A stretch of 64,000 nt of DNA from Desulfuromonas sp. (lineage in GTDB: Bacteria > Desulfobacterota > Desulfuromonadia > Desulfuromonadales > BM501), in NCBI RefSeq assembly GCF_002868845.1, contig NZ_PKUB01000028.1, positions 1-64,000 on the forward strand, written 5' to 3'. The notes below the pieces were generated by a model, which had not been told where the DNA came from, did no database searches, and was given only the letters and a program-made list of their open reading frames with translations. Positions 27,501 through 36,555 of this stretch are shown here, piece after piece (the stretch's first letter is position 1; every line of letters starts with the position of its first letter). The translations under genes and the position numbers were made by a program.

Positions 27501-28376
27501 CTACGCCTTCCCCAGCGCCTCGAGCATCGCCTCCCCCATGCGGGTGGGACTCCGGGAGACCGTCACCCCCGCCGCCTCCAGGGCGGCGATCTTGTCGGCG
27601 GCCATCCCTTTGCCCCCGGCGATGATCGCCCCGGCGTGCCCCATGCGCTTTCCGGGAGGAGCGGTGACGCCGGCGATAAAAGCGGCGACCGGCTTTTTCA
27701 TGTTTTTCCGAATCCAGGCCGCGGCGTCCTCCTCGGCGGCCCCGCCGATCTCCCCGATCATGAAGACCCCTTCGGTTTCCGGGTCGGCATTGAAAAGTTC
27801 AAGGATGTCGATGAACTTCATGCCGATGATGGGGTCGCCGCCGATGCCGACGCAGCTCGACTGCCCCAGGCCCGCGTCGGAGAGCTGCTTGACCGCCTCG
27901 TAGGTGAGGGTGCCGCTGCGGGAGACGACCCCGATCTTCCCCTTTTTATGGATGTAACCCGGCATGATCCCCACCTTGCACTCCTCGGGAGTGATCAGGC
28001 CCGGACAGTTGGGCCCGATCAGGCGGGTCTTGCTGGTGTTGAGCACCCGCTTGACGACCACCATGTCCTTCACCGGAATCCCCTCGGTGATGCACACCGC
28101 CAGTTCGATACGGGAATCGATGGCCTCGAGGATGGCGTCGGCGGCGGCCGGCGGCGGCACGAAAATCATCGAAACGTTGGCCCCGGTGTGCTTCACCGCC
28201 TCCTCCATGGTATCGAAGACGGGGATCCCCTCGATGTGGACCCCGCCCCGGCCGGGGGTGACCCCGGCGACGATTTGACTGCCGTACTCCCGGCAGAGCC
28301 TGGTGTGAAAGAGACCGGTCTTGCCGGTCATCCCCTGAACGACGATCTTGGACTCCCTGTTGATCAGAATCGACAT
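27501..28376 (-). CDS. sucD: succinyl-CoA synthetase, alpha subunit
   Basis: 291 aa, family length. CoA-binding Rossmann half with [35 protein letters not shown] and [10 protein letters not shown], and the phospho-histidine segment [12 protein letters not shown] near the C-terminus. With SucC it interconverts succinyl-CoA and succinate with ATP/GTP formation in the TCA cycle. 30 bp downstream of sucC. Ends at a strong terminator. Confidence 0.96.
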   Translation of the reverse strand: MSILINRESKIVVQGMTGKTGLFHTRLCREYGSQIVAGVTPGRGGVHIEGIPVFDTMEEAVKHTGANVSMIFVPPPAAADAILEAIDSRIELAVCITEGIPVKDMVVVKRVLNTSKTRLIGPNCPGLITPEECKVGIMPGYIHKKGKIGVVSRSGTLTYEAVKQLSDAGLGQSSCVGIGGDPIIGMKFIDILELFNADPETEGVFMIGEIGGAAEEDAAAWIRKNMKKPVAAFIAGVTAPPGKRMGHAGAIIAGGKGMAADKIAALEAAGVTVSRSPTRMGEAMLEALGKA

Positions 28377-28406
28377 ATTTTCACTCCCGCAACTGGCAGT
28401 TTGCCG

Positions 28407-29573
28407 TTAGAGGTTCCCGGCGAGCATCGCCATGATGGTCTCGGCCCCGCCGCCCAGGTCGTCGGCGGTCTTGACGTTGAGCCCCGACTCCAGGAGCAGC
28501 CGCTTGCCCTCCTCCACCTGGGAGCCGTCCATTCGCACCACGATGGGGAGGGTGCAGTGCACCTCGGAGGCGGCCTCGATGATCCCCTGGGCGATGACGT
28601 CGCAGCGCATGATGCCGCCGAAGATGTTGACGAAGACGCCCCGCACGTCGCGGTCCTGGAGGATGATCTTGAAGGCTTCGCTGACCTTCTCCCGGGTGGC
28701 CCCGCCGCCGACGTCGAGGAAGTTGGCCGGGTAGCCCCCCTTCTCCTTGAGGACATCGAGGGTCGCCATGGCGAGCCCCGCGCCGTTGACCATGCAGCCG
28801 ATGTTCCCCTCGAGCTTGATGTAGGCCAGGTCGAACTTGCCGGCGCTGATCTCCAGGGGATCCATTTGGGAGTAGTCCATCAGATCGTGGTACTCCCAGT
28901 GGCGGAAGATGGCGTTGTCGTCGAAGTTGATCTTGGCGTCCAGGGCCAGGAGCCACCCCGCCTTGGTGACGACCAGAGGGTTGATCTCCACCAGGGAGCA
29001 GTCCTTCTCCAGGGCGCAGCGATAGAGGTTGAGAATGAGCTGCACGCAGTCCTCGGCGAGATCCCCCTTGAGCCCGAGCCCGAGGGCGACCCTGCGCGCC
29101 TGATAGGGGCGCAGCCCCGTGAAGGGATCGATCGTCAGCACCTGGATCTTCTCGGGAGACTTGGCGGCGACCTCCTCGATGTCCACCCCCCCCTCGGCCG
29201 AGGCGATGACGCAGAAGCGGGAGGAGTTACGGTCGAGGGTGACCGAGAGGTAGAACTCCCGGGCGATCTCCACCGGCTCCTCCACCAGGATGCGACGCAC
29301 CTTGAGCCCCTCGGGGCCGGTCTGCGGAGTCACCATGCGCTTGCCGAAGAGCTCCTTGGCCACCTCATGGGCCTGCTCGGGGTGGTGGACGAGTTGCACC
29401 CCGCCGGCCTTGCCCCGGCCGCCGGCGTAGATCTGCGCCTTGACCACGCAGCGGCCGCCCATCATCTTGGCCGAACGCTCCACCTGGTCGGCCGTCAGAG
29501 TCATCCGTCCCCGAGGAACGGAGATGTCGTAGGAACCCAGGATTTCCTTGGCCTGATACTCGTGAATGTTCAT
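28407..29573 (-). CDS. sucC: succinyl-CoA synthetase, beta subunit
   Basis: 388 aa, exact family length. ATP-grasp domain starting MNIHEYQAKEIL, KAQIYAGGRGKAGG, then LEGNIGCMVNGAGLAMATLD and the CoA-ligase part with FLDVGGGA and FVNIFGGIMRCD. The ATG at 29573 has GAGGAG upstream; the in-frame extension before it has no family similarity. First gene of sucCD. A good promoter with an overlapping palindrome lies about 290 bp upstream. Confidence 0.96.
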   Translation of the reverse strand: MNIHEYQAKEILGSYDISVPRGRMTLTADQVERSAKMMGGRCVVKAQIYAGGRGKAGGVQLVHHPEQAHEVAKELFGKRMVTPQTGPEGLKVRRILVEEPVEIAREFYLSVTLDRNSSRFCVIASAEGGVDIEEVAAKSPEKIQVLTIDPFTGLRPYQARRVALGLGLKGDLAEDCVQLILNLYRCALEKDCSLVEINPLVVTKAGWLLALDAKINFDDNAIFRHWEYHDLMDYSQMDPLEISAGKFDLAYIKLEGNIGCMVNGAGLAMATLDVLKEKGGYPANFLDVGGGATREKVSEAFKIILQDRDVRGVFVNIFGGIMRCDVIAQGIIEAASEVHCTLPIVVRMDGSQVEEGKRLLLESGLNVKTADDLGGGAETIMAMLAGNL

Positions 29574-29960
29574 GATCTCCTCGTCCCTCGCAAAGGGTTC
29601 ATGGATGGCGCCATGCCCCGGCCGGCTTGGCGGCCGGGACAAACTCGAAGAGCAAACCCGGGACCAAACCCCACCCGGATTCACGGCCGCGGGTTTTCAA
29701 GGGGTTGTCCGTCTCTTGCCGAATCCGCCGGGAAAAACCCGGCCCAGGGTCCGCCATGCAGGGCCAATTTTACCCAAAGTATTGCCCCATGGTCCTCTCG
29801 TCAAAGACAGGCCCGCGAGAGCCACAGAAATTCAGGCACATAGAGACATCCAAAGATCGAAAAATAGTCTTTCGATCGCCATTTGTCAATTGGCCTGACC
29901 AATATTTTTTACTTTCAGTAAAAACAGGGGCGTTGTTCGAAATCCCGGCGGCGGCCGTCA
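29574..29960. other. long sucC leader / intergenic region
   Basis: No gene seen. With the terminator that follows it makes up the 481-bp gap between sucC and the aldolase gene. It holds the sucCD promoter described separately and leaves an unusually long 5' leader of about 285 nt before sucC, in which I could not identify a known riboswitch. Confidence 0.5.
29861..29903 (-). promoter_or_regulatory. sucCD promoter with palindromic operator candidate
   Basis: Minus strand: perfect -35 TTGACA (29889-29884), 17-nt spacer, TATTTT (29866-29861). Touching the -35 is ATTGGTCAGGCCAAT (29903-29889): 5-bp perfect arms, core close to the TGGTC-N-GACCA half-sites of PdhR/LldR-type GntR regulators. Regulator identity is inferred only. 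Confidence 0.5.
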
Positions 29961-29963
29961 CGC

Positions 29964-30027
29964 ACAAAAAAAAGACCCGCCCGCCCTTCGGTCACACACA
30001 TTGTAACAAAAGGGAGCGGGCGGGCCA
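29964..30027 (-). terminator. terminator of the aldolase gene
   Basis: Minus strand: GCCCGCCCGC...GCGGGCGGG stem (30024-30016 with 29984-29976), long loop, then eight Ts. The loop is longer than usual but stem and T-tract are strong. It begins about 28 bp after the aldolase stop. Confidence 0.75.
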
Positions 30028-30054
30028 CAGTCGTGCCTCAGTTATGCGATTCGG

Positions 30055-30702
30055 TCAGTCCTGGGTCTTTTTCCAGTCGGCCAGGAACTTCTCGATGCCG
30101 ATGTCGGTCAGAGGGTGCTTCTCCAGCTGCATCATCACCGAGTAGGGAATGGTGCAGATATCGGCACCGATGAGGGCGGAACGCAGCACGTGCAGAGGGC
30201 TGCGCACCGAGGCGACGATGATTTCGGTACCGTAGCCGTAGTTGTCGAAAATGGTGCGGATTTCATCGACCCCCTCCATGCCGTCGTGCCCCACGTCGTC
30301 GAGCCGCCCCACAAAGGGGGAGACGTAGCTGGCACCGGCCTTGGCTGCGAGCAGGGCCTGAAGGGGTGAGAAGACCAGGGTCACATTGGTCTTGATCCCC
30401 TCGGCCGCGAAGATATGGGTGGCCTTGAGCCCCTCATTGGTCATGGGGACCTTTATGACGATGTTCTTGGGATTGATCTTGGCCAACTCCTGCCCCTCCC
30501 GAACCATCCCTTCGGCGTCCAGGGCGATGACTTCGGCCGAAATGGGTCCGTCCACGAGGGCGGTGATCTCCTCGAGGACCTCCCGGAAATCCCGCCCGCT
30601 CTTGGCAACGAGGGAGGGGTTGGTGGTGACCCCGTCGACCAGGCCCAGATCGCTGGCGGCGCGGATCTCGCTCACCTCGGCGGTATCGATGAAGAATTTC
30701 AT
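30055..30702 (-). CDS. fsa: fructose-6-phosphate aldolase / small transaldolase (TalC/FSA type)
   Basis: 215 aa, the short decameric transaldolase type. [27 protein letters not shown], the Schiff-base lysine in [12 protein letters not shown], and [21 protein letters not shown] are clear. It acts in the non-oxidative pentose phosphate pathway or as an aldolase; sequence alone does not separate transaldolase from FSA activity. AAGGAGC precedes the ATG. Monocistronic, with its own terminator. Confidence 0.92.
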   Translation of the reverse strand: MKFFIDTAEVSEIRAASDLGLVDGVTTNPSLVAKSGRDFREVLEEITALVDGPISAEVIALDAEGMVREGQELAKINPKNIVIKVPMTNEGLKATHIFAAEGIKTNVTLVFSPLQALLAAKAGASYVSPFVGRLDDVGHDGMEGVDEIRTIFDNYGYGTEIIVASVRSPLHVLRSALIGADICTIPYSVMMQLEKHPLTDIGIEKFLADWKKTQD

Positions 30703-30805
30703 GGGAAAGCTCCTTTCTTTGCTGGAAATTCGGGTAGACTGTTAAGTGAATTTGTAGGTCTGCTTTTGCCGGACCGACAAAGCGTATAAACGATCGCGCC
30801 CCGGG

Positions 30806-31048
30806 TTACCTGCGGCCGGAAAAAGCGTCGCGGCACTCCTCGGAGCAGAAGTGGAAGACCTTGCCGCGGACCGTCTTGGTCAGGGAATCGCCACGGGGAA
30901 CATAAGTGCCACAGTGGGGATCCTGGACCATGTCCTCGCCCTGGGGGCTCTTGTCCCGGGACGGCCCTCCCCCCCGCCGGGGCAGAGAGCGGATGACGGC
31001 CTGAACCAGCGAATACCCGAGGAAAAAAAGGAGGGCCAGCAGCAGCAA
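30806..31048 (-). CDS. small membrane-anchored TRASH/YHS-like protein (PP0621 type)
   Basis: 80 aa. One N-terminal TM helix (LLLALLFFLGYSLVQAVI), a basic/Pro linker, then a metal-binding-like C-terminus MVQDPHCGTYVP...GKVFHFCSEECRDAF with three Cys. This matches the PP0621-type TRASH proteins, function unknown. Start uncertain: TTG at 31048, or an ATT three codons earlier giving MIRLLLL. Lies 12 bp downstream of folK, so probably co-transcribed with it. Confidence 0.75.
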   Translation of the reverse strand: MLLLALLFFLGYSLVQAVIRSLPRRGGGPSRDKSPQGEDMVQDPHCGTYVPRGDSLTKTVRGKVFHFCSEECRDAFSGRR

Positions 31049-31060
31049 TCGGATAATGGA

Positions 31061-31567
31061 TCACCATTGATCGGCAAGGCGTCTCACCTCTTCGCCGGCC
31101 GGAAGTTGGGTCAGCAGGTCGCGGACCGTTTCGCCCAGCAACGGATGGACCACCTCGGGAGCTAGGTCGCACAAAGGCGCCAGGACGAACCTCCGCAGAT
31201 GCAGACGCGGGTGGGGAAGTATCAGGTGCGGCTCGCAACGGGTTTCGCCGCCGTACAGAAGCAGGTCGATGTCAAGGGTCCGGGGCCCCCAGGGCTGGCG
31301 ACGCTGGCGCCCGAAGCTCTTCTCCACCTCCAGGCAGAACGTCAGCAGCGCCCCGGGGGTCAGGGAAGTCTCCACCGCGAGGACTGCGTTGAGATAGGGA
31401 CCCTGCCCTTCGGGACCGCCCACCGGGGCGGTTTCGTAGAGATTTGACCAGGCCGCGACGTGCAGCTCCGGATGGCCCGCCAGGGCGGTCCTGGCCCCGC
31501 GCAGGGATTCTCGGCGCTCCCCCAGGTTGGAGCCCAGGGCCAGATAGGCGGTCGTCGTCCTGATCAT
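31061..31567 (-). CDS. folK: 2-amino-4-hydroxy-6-hydroxymethyldihydropteridine pyrophosphokinase
   Basis: 168 aa. HPPK signature: YLALGSNLGERRESLRGA, the substrate segment ETAPVGGPEGQGPYLNAV, and the diagnostic RTLDIDLLLYGGE, then LILPHPRLHLRRFVLAPL. It transfers pyrophosphate from ATP to the pterin in folate synthesis. The ATG at 31567 has GGAA upstream; the longer frame adds unrelated residues. Followed by the small TRASH-like gene, a frequent pairing. Confidence 0.95.
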   Translation of the reverse strand: MIRTTTAYLALGSNLGERRESLRGARTALAGHPELHVAAWSNLYETAPVGGPEGQGPYLNAVLAVETSLTPGALLTFCLEVEKSFGRQRRQPWGPRTLDIDLLLYGGETRCEPHLILPHPRLHLRRFVLAPLCDLAPEVVHPLLGETVRDLLTQLPAGEEVRRLADQW

Positions 31568-31683
31568 GCGTTCCAGCGTTTCATAATAGTCGGTGCCATT
31601 AAAGCACAGCCCCCCAGAGGGAGTCAACGGCGCCAGCCCGGCGGCGGGGCGACATCGGACAATCGCAAAAAGGAGCACCCTCC

Positions 31684-32091
31684 ATGAGCGTGACCTTGAC
31701 CCTCGCAGTCAGCGACCTTGAAACGACCGCATCCTTCTACGGCGGGGTATTGCAACTTGACCTGGAACGCTTCATGCCGGCACCTGGGCACCCTCCCGTC
31801 CTTCTTCTCTACCACGGCGACGCCGTGGTCCTGTTTCGCCAGATGGAAACCCTCGAGGCCCTGCACCCCTCCGTTTTCCAGAACCTGGACCGGCATCCCC
31901 TGGGCATCGGAATGACCGTCGAGTTCGGCGTCAAAACGCTGGACCCGGTCCTGAAGAATATCCAGCACAATCAGCTCCACACCCTCTACGAACTGGAGGA
32001 CGAGGAGCACGACCGCCGGGAGGTCTGGATCCACGATCCCGACGGATACCTCGTCATTCTCAGCGAGGGGTTCGAAGTGGAGGAGGGCTGA
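31684..32091 (+). CDS. VOC (glyoxalase/bleomycin-resistance) superfamily protein
   Basis: 135 aa, one VOC domain: VTLTLAVSDLETTASFYGG at the start, and REVWIHDPDGYLVILSE near the end with the family Glu. Substrate unknown. Strong GGAG 8 nt before ATG. Divergent from folK. Its 3' end faces the signalling island across about 100 bp with no clear terminator. Base composition here is still intermediate to high GC. Confidence 0.88.
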   Translation: MSVTLTLAVSDLETTASFYGGVLQLDLERFMPAPGHPPVLLLYHGDAVVLFRQMETLEALHPSVFQNLDRHPLGIGMTVEFGVKTLDPVLKNIQHNQLHTLYELEDEEHDRREVWIHDPDGYLVILSEGFEVEEG

Positions 32092-32188
32092 GCGAGGGGG
32101 GTATCTTTCACTCACGGTGGGGGAGGGGCACACAACTGGGTCGCTGTGAGCGTTACGCCAGCAGCATGGCAAGCTTGACAACCGGATT

Positions 32189-32752
32189 TTAAGTGGTCAA
32201 GTCGCCAACTTGGCACTCTGCCATAATACTTGCGGCCTCATCTTCCGACATTTCTGACACAATCAACCTGCCATCTTCACTTTTTTCCAGATGAGCAATG
32301 CCGGGATGCTTTTTTTCCAGCATTTCTAATTTAAGCGCCTGATTTCGGACCAAAGCCAGTAATTTTCTGTTCCTGGTTTCCAAGTCATATTTCTCAATGG
32401 CCGCCCGGATGGCAAGCCTTAATTCCATTTCGTTCCAGGGTTTGACCAAAAACCGATAAATCTGCCCTTCGTTCACAGCCTTCATGGCCGCATCAATGCT
32501 GGCATGGCCGGTAAGAATGATTCGGGCGGCTTCAGGGTACCGGAGGCTCACAATAGACAATAGTTCAGAACCTTGCATTCCCGGCATCCGTTCATCAGAA
32601 ATGACGACCTTAAAATTACGGCTTTGAAGCAGGTTCAATGCCTCTTTTCCGCTTCGGGCCGAGCAAATCTCATAATCTTCATCCATGAGCGTTCTCTGCA
32701 ACGCCTTGATTACCTGCTCCTCGTCATCCACGATCAATATGGCATTGTTCAT
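32189..32752 (-). CDS. response regulator, REC domain with short helical C-terminus
   Basis: 187 aa. Receiver domain ~1-120 with acidic pair VDDEEQV, phospho-Asp in VVISDERMPGMQG, and the Lys in FLVKPWNE. A coiled-coil tail follows (ETRNRKLLALVRNQALKLEMLEKK) and an acidic end. No DNA-binding or enzymatic output, so it likely works by protein contact. Its ATG overlaps the stop of the REC-ATPase gene by 4 bp, so it is the last gene of that transcription unit. Confidence 0.9.
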   Translation of the reverse strand: MNNAILIVDDEEQVIKALQRTLMDEDYEICSARSGKEALNLLQSRNFKVVISDERMPGMQGSELLSIVSLRYPEAARIILTGHASIDAAMKAVNEGQIYRFLVKPWNEMELRLAIRAAIEKYDLETRNRKLLALVRNQALKLEMLEKKHPGIAHLEKSEDGRLIVSEMSEDEAASIMAECQVGDLTT

Positions 32753-35214
32753 GATTCCCTCACTTTCCCGATCGGTGCCAGGCCCAAATTCCTCTTATGC
32801 CCACAAAACGCACAAATGTTACAGTCATCCTCCATGGGCACCTTACAGTTGCTGCAAAGATTCTGTTTAAAAACCCCGCAATAGGGGCAGAAGAGAAACT
32901 TGGCATCAATGGTTCTGTGGCAATGTTCGCAAACACGCTCATGTCTGATCTGGGGGCCAATGACCCTGAGGAGCTCTTCAAGGGAGGTCATTCCCTGTTT
33001 GACTTTTTCCAGACCGTCCTGAACAAGGGTTTTCATCCCGTGAGCACGGGCCATGTCGAGCAGTTCTGATTCCCGGTAGTTCTCGCAAATCAAGTGCCTG
33101 AAATCCTCATTCATAACGAAGAGTTCGTATATCCCGGTGCGACCCTGGTAACCGGTATGGTTGCAGCGGTGGCAGCCGAGAGGACGAAAAACCTCTCCGA
33201 GACCTTCCGCTGGAATTCTCAGCAGTTCCAAGTGATCGGGGCTGGGCATATCGACAACTTTGCAACCTTCGCAGAGTCTTCGAACCAGTCTTTGGGCAAT
33301 AATCCCCTCCAAGGCGGAAGCAATCAGATAGGGCTTCATTCCGATATCGATCAGGCGGGTGATGGAGGCAATCGAACTGTTGGTGTGCAGAGAGGTCAGC
33401 ACCATGTGACCAGTCAAAGCGGCCTTAAAAGCCACATCCGCCGTATCCTGGTCCCGAACCTCGCCTACCAGGATGACATCGGGGTCCTGGCGCAAGGTTG
33501 CCCTAAGCACGGAGGCAAAGGAGAGTCCGATCTTCTCCTTCACATGAACCTGGTTGGCATCCTCCAGAAAATACTCCACAGGGTCTTCGATCGTTTCGAA
33601 GTTCTTCGATCGGTGGAGCATTTCTCCGAGAATCGAATAGAGCATGGTGGTCTTGCCGCTGCCGGTGGGGCCAGTGGCTATGAACATGCCCTGGGGTTTC
33701 TTGATTACGCTGTAGATCTTCTTCAGGTCCTCCTCAAGCAGACCGAGTTCATCCAGTTTTTTGATGGCCGCACTTTTATCCAGAATGCGCAACACCACCT
33801 TTTCACCGCTGATGGACGGCATGGTGGAGACCCGCAGGTCGACCAGGCGGGTACCAGACTTGACGGTTATCCGGCCGTCCTGCGGCTTTCTCCGCTCGGA
33901 GATATCCTGTTTTGCCAAGATTTTGATTCTGGAAATGGCTGCGGGATGGAGATCAGCCGGGATTTTGATCTTGTCCTGCAGCAGGCCGTCGATACGAAAC
34001 CGCACCACCGTATATTTGGTTTTCGGTTCGATATGGATATCACTGGCCCGGTACCGTACCGCTTCGGAAATGATGGCATTGACGATTCTGATGATCGGCG
34101 GCACTTCCGACGATTGGATCAATTCCTGGATATTGACATCGGCTTCATCCTCTTCGATGACAATGTCAACCTCGTCTATTGGATCAACTTCGGAGATTTC
34201 GTCGAAATCTATGCCGTTATCCAGTTGGTCATCGCCATAGACGAGGTTAAGTTGTTCCAAAATATCTGAGCTACGAGCAATGACGGCGTTTACCCTGAAG
34301 CCCGTCATGAGCGAAATGTTGTCGCACTTGTAAAGGTCGGAAGGATCGGCCATCGCCAGCGTCATATGGCGCCCCTCGAGCTTGATCGGTATCAGCCGGC
34401 TCTTCTCGCAGAGATTCCTTGGCAAAAACCTTACAATCTCCGGGTTAAGGCCCACCTCCATGAGATCGACAAATTCCAAATGGAGTTGGTCTTGCAGGGC
34501 CCGGACGATTTTCGATTCACTGGCGAGGCCAAGCCGGACCAGAGTGTCGATGACAAACTCCCTTTCCTGGCGTTCCCTCAGGGCCCGATGGTAATCTCCT
34601 TTGGTCACCACGCCGGTTTTGGCGAGGATGCTCCCCAAAACCGCTCTGTTTTCTCCTACCAGGGTCGAAAAGTTTTTGATCTTAGCCTGCTGTTTCCTTG
34701 TGACTTCCTTTAGCTTTTTGTTCTCCTCGATGAGTACGTACTGTTGCAGGCCAAGACTGACGGTCAGCCTCAGGTCTTCGTCATGCCACGGTTTGGTGAT
34801 GAATTTGTATACCGCCCCCTCGTTGACCGCCCCCATAATGGACTGGACATCGGCATAACCGGTGAGCATGATGCGAATGGTAGCCGGCCAGCGTTCCTTT
34901 ACCTCCTTGAGGAGTTGGGCCCCGGTCATGCAGGGCATTCGATGGTCGGAGACAAGCAGGTGCACCCTTTGGCGCTCGAGGATCTGCAGGGCCTCGTCGC
35001 CGTTCGTGGCGGTCAGGATCTGGTAGTTTTCGTCCAGGAAAATCCGTTTCAGCGCCTTCAGGACCCCGGCCTCGTCATCGACAAACAGAAGCGTGAAACC
35101 GTTTTGAGGAACCGACGAATCTCCCTCATCTGATGCTTGCGGTGCCTCTGGCGAAGTTTCCGTTTTAGCTTGGTCGCCGACCGCAGACCGGAACAGGCTG
35201 GCAAATTTACTCAT
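32749..35214 (-). CDS. REC - MshEN - PilB/GspE-type ATPase - zinc ribbon fusion
   Basis: 821 aa. REC ~41-160 (D46, D47, phospho-Asp D90, K141); coiled coil ~160-185; MshEN/T2SSE N-domain ~185-330; acidic linker rich in D/E ~335-365; T2SSE ATPase ~370-755 with Walker A GPTGSGKTT (515-523), Asp box TIEDPVEY, Walker B PDVILVGEVRD and the tetra-Cys zinc site C648/C651/C681/C684. A double zinc ribbon (C762/765, 776/779, 787/790, 798/801/804) ends it. All motor motifs look intact. A phospho-regulated assembly ATPase is inferred. No pilus or secretion genes lie nearby. Overlaps the flanking kinase and regulator genes. Confidence 0.9.
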   Translation of the reverse strand: MSKFASLFRSAVGDQAKTETSPEAPQASDEGDSSVPQNGFTLLFVDDEAGVLKALKRIFLDENYQILTATNGDEALQILERQRVHLLVSDHRMPCMTGAQLLKEVKERWPATIRIMLTGYADVQSIMGAVNEGAVYKFITKPWHDEDLRLTVSLGLQQYVLIEENKKLKEVTRKQQAKIKNFSTLVGENRAVLGSILAKTGVVTKGDYHRALRERQEREFVIDTLVRLGLASESKIVRALQDQLHLEFVDLMEVGLNPEIVRFLPRNLCEKSRLIPIKLEGRHMTLAMADPSDLYKCDNISLMTGFRVNAVIARSSDILEQLNLVYGDDQLDNGIDFDEISEVDPIDEVDIVIEEDEADVNIQELIQSSEVPPIIRIVNAIISEAVRYRASDIHIEPKTKYTVVRFRIDGLLQDKIKIPADLHPAAISRIKILAKQDISERRKPQDGRITVKSGTRLVDLRVSTMPSISGEKVVLRILDKSAAIKKLDELGLLEEDLKKIYSVIKKPQGMFIATGPTGSGKTTMLYSILGEMLHRSKNFETIEDPVEYFLEDANQVHVKEKIGLSFASVLRATLRQDPDVILVGEVRDQDTADVAFKAALTGHMVLTSLHTNSSIASITRLIDIGMKPYLIASALEGIIAQRLVRRLCEGCKVVDMPSPDHLELLRIPAEGLGEVFRPLGCHRCNHTGYQGRTGIYELFVMNEDFRHLICENYRESELLDMARAHGMKTLVQDGLEKVKQGMTSLEELLRVIGPQIRHERVCEHCHRTIDAKFLFCPYCGVFKQNLCSNCKVPMEDDCNICAFCGHKRNLGLAPIGKVRES

Positions 35215-36523
35215 CCTCCCTCCCCTTGGTGCGCAACTGTATTACAAAGGTTGCCCCCCCCTCCGAAGGGCTTTCTGCTTCAATGGTGCCGTCGCAGGAG
35301 GCAATAATGTCATAGGCCACCGAGAGCCCCAGCCCCATTCCCCGACCGACCTCCCTGGTAGTGAAAAAAGGCTCAAAGATCCGATGCTTGATGCCATCTT
35401 CGATTACGGGACCATTGTCCGCAAACTCAACCCTTACCCAGTCACCCTGGCGTTCGGTGCGGATTGTTAGTTTCAGGCCGTCCGGTCGCGCCTGAAACGC
35501 ATTACGGATGATGTTCATAAAAGCCTGGCAGAGCAGGGCCGCATCCCCGGGGACTTCCGGCAGCTCGCAAAAGGATTTGCCGATACGCGTCCCTTCGGGA
35601 GTTTCCGAGGACAGAACGCTGAGGGTGCGTTCGATCTCGCAATTGACATCCACCAATCCTTCCCCGAGGTCATCGACGTGGGAAAAGCACCGCAGATCGG
35701 AAACGATTTTCTTGACCCGTTCGGCGCCGCCAATACTCTGCTGGAACAATTCCACGACATCGCCGGTGATAAAGTCGAGTTTCAGCTCCCGCCATTTCTG
35801 CCGTGCTGTTTGCTGCAGCCCCCCTGGGGCCTTCGAGTTTGCACCGGCATAAAACTCGAGCATTTCAAGAAATCTGCCAACATACTTGTTCAGGGTGTGA
35901 AGATTGCTCAGAACAAAGCCCAACGGGTTATTGATTTCGTGGGCCACGCAGGCTGCCAACTGTCCGATGGAAGCCATCTTTTCCTGCTGTATCATCCGAG
36001 TGTAGGCCTGTTTTAGCTCTTCGGTCCGCTCCTGTACCCTTCCTTCCAGGGTTGCCGCAAGATCCCGGTACTTTTTCTAGGATAGGGTGAGCCGCCGGTT
36101 GATTGCCACCAGTTCCTCATAGGACTGGTTCACCACCTGGGTGTGGATCTCGGTGGTGAGCATCCGTTTCAAGTTGGCGCTCACCATGCTGTTGATGGCA
36201 CCGCCCACCACCCTGGCCACCACCTGCAGAGCCGCGGCATCGGAAACACCGCCGACAAAGCTGATATTTCCCACCGGTTCGCCTTCAAGAAAAATCGGAC
36301 AGGATTCCGTATCGGGCCCGGTTGCGGGAAACGGCGAGCAGACATCATTTTGATCTCTGCCGCAAGACCACAGGGGAACATCGGCCGCGTCCACGATCGT
36401 GGCCCTTCCAATGCCGGCGTTTACCGCGCTTTGGAGCAGCGGCATCACCTCGGCCTCACTGATGACATCGATGAGGCGCTTCTCCGCCCCGACAACAAAC
36501 TCGAGTGTTTCACCTTGCTTCAT
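35207..36523 (-). pseudogene. histidine kinase with Cys-rich GAF/PocR-like sensor, interrupted by TAG
   Basis: The frame from ATG 36523 (GAGG upstream) runs to 35207 with one TAG at 36079-36077 (codon 149). Before it: a soluble ligand-sensor-like domain with WSCGRDQNDVCSPF and ESCPIFLEGEPVGNISFVGG. After it: KKYRDLAATLEGRVQERTEE, a coiled coil, H-box VAHEINNPLGF, then HATPase with DNGP, FEPFFTT and GMGLGLS. LTLS-stop-KKYRDLA fits Ser-Glu-Lys, i.e. GAG to TAG. In the H-box region the usual AAGVAHE reads AACVAHE (TGC at 35950-35948), also a G-to-T fit. The 3' end overlaps the REC-ATPase gene by 8 bp. Confidence 0.8.
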
Positions 36524-36555
36524 GGCTGCCTCGTTATTCGGAATACCCCGCTCGG

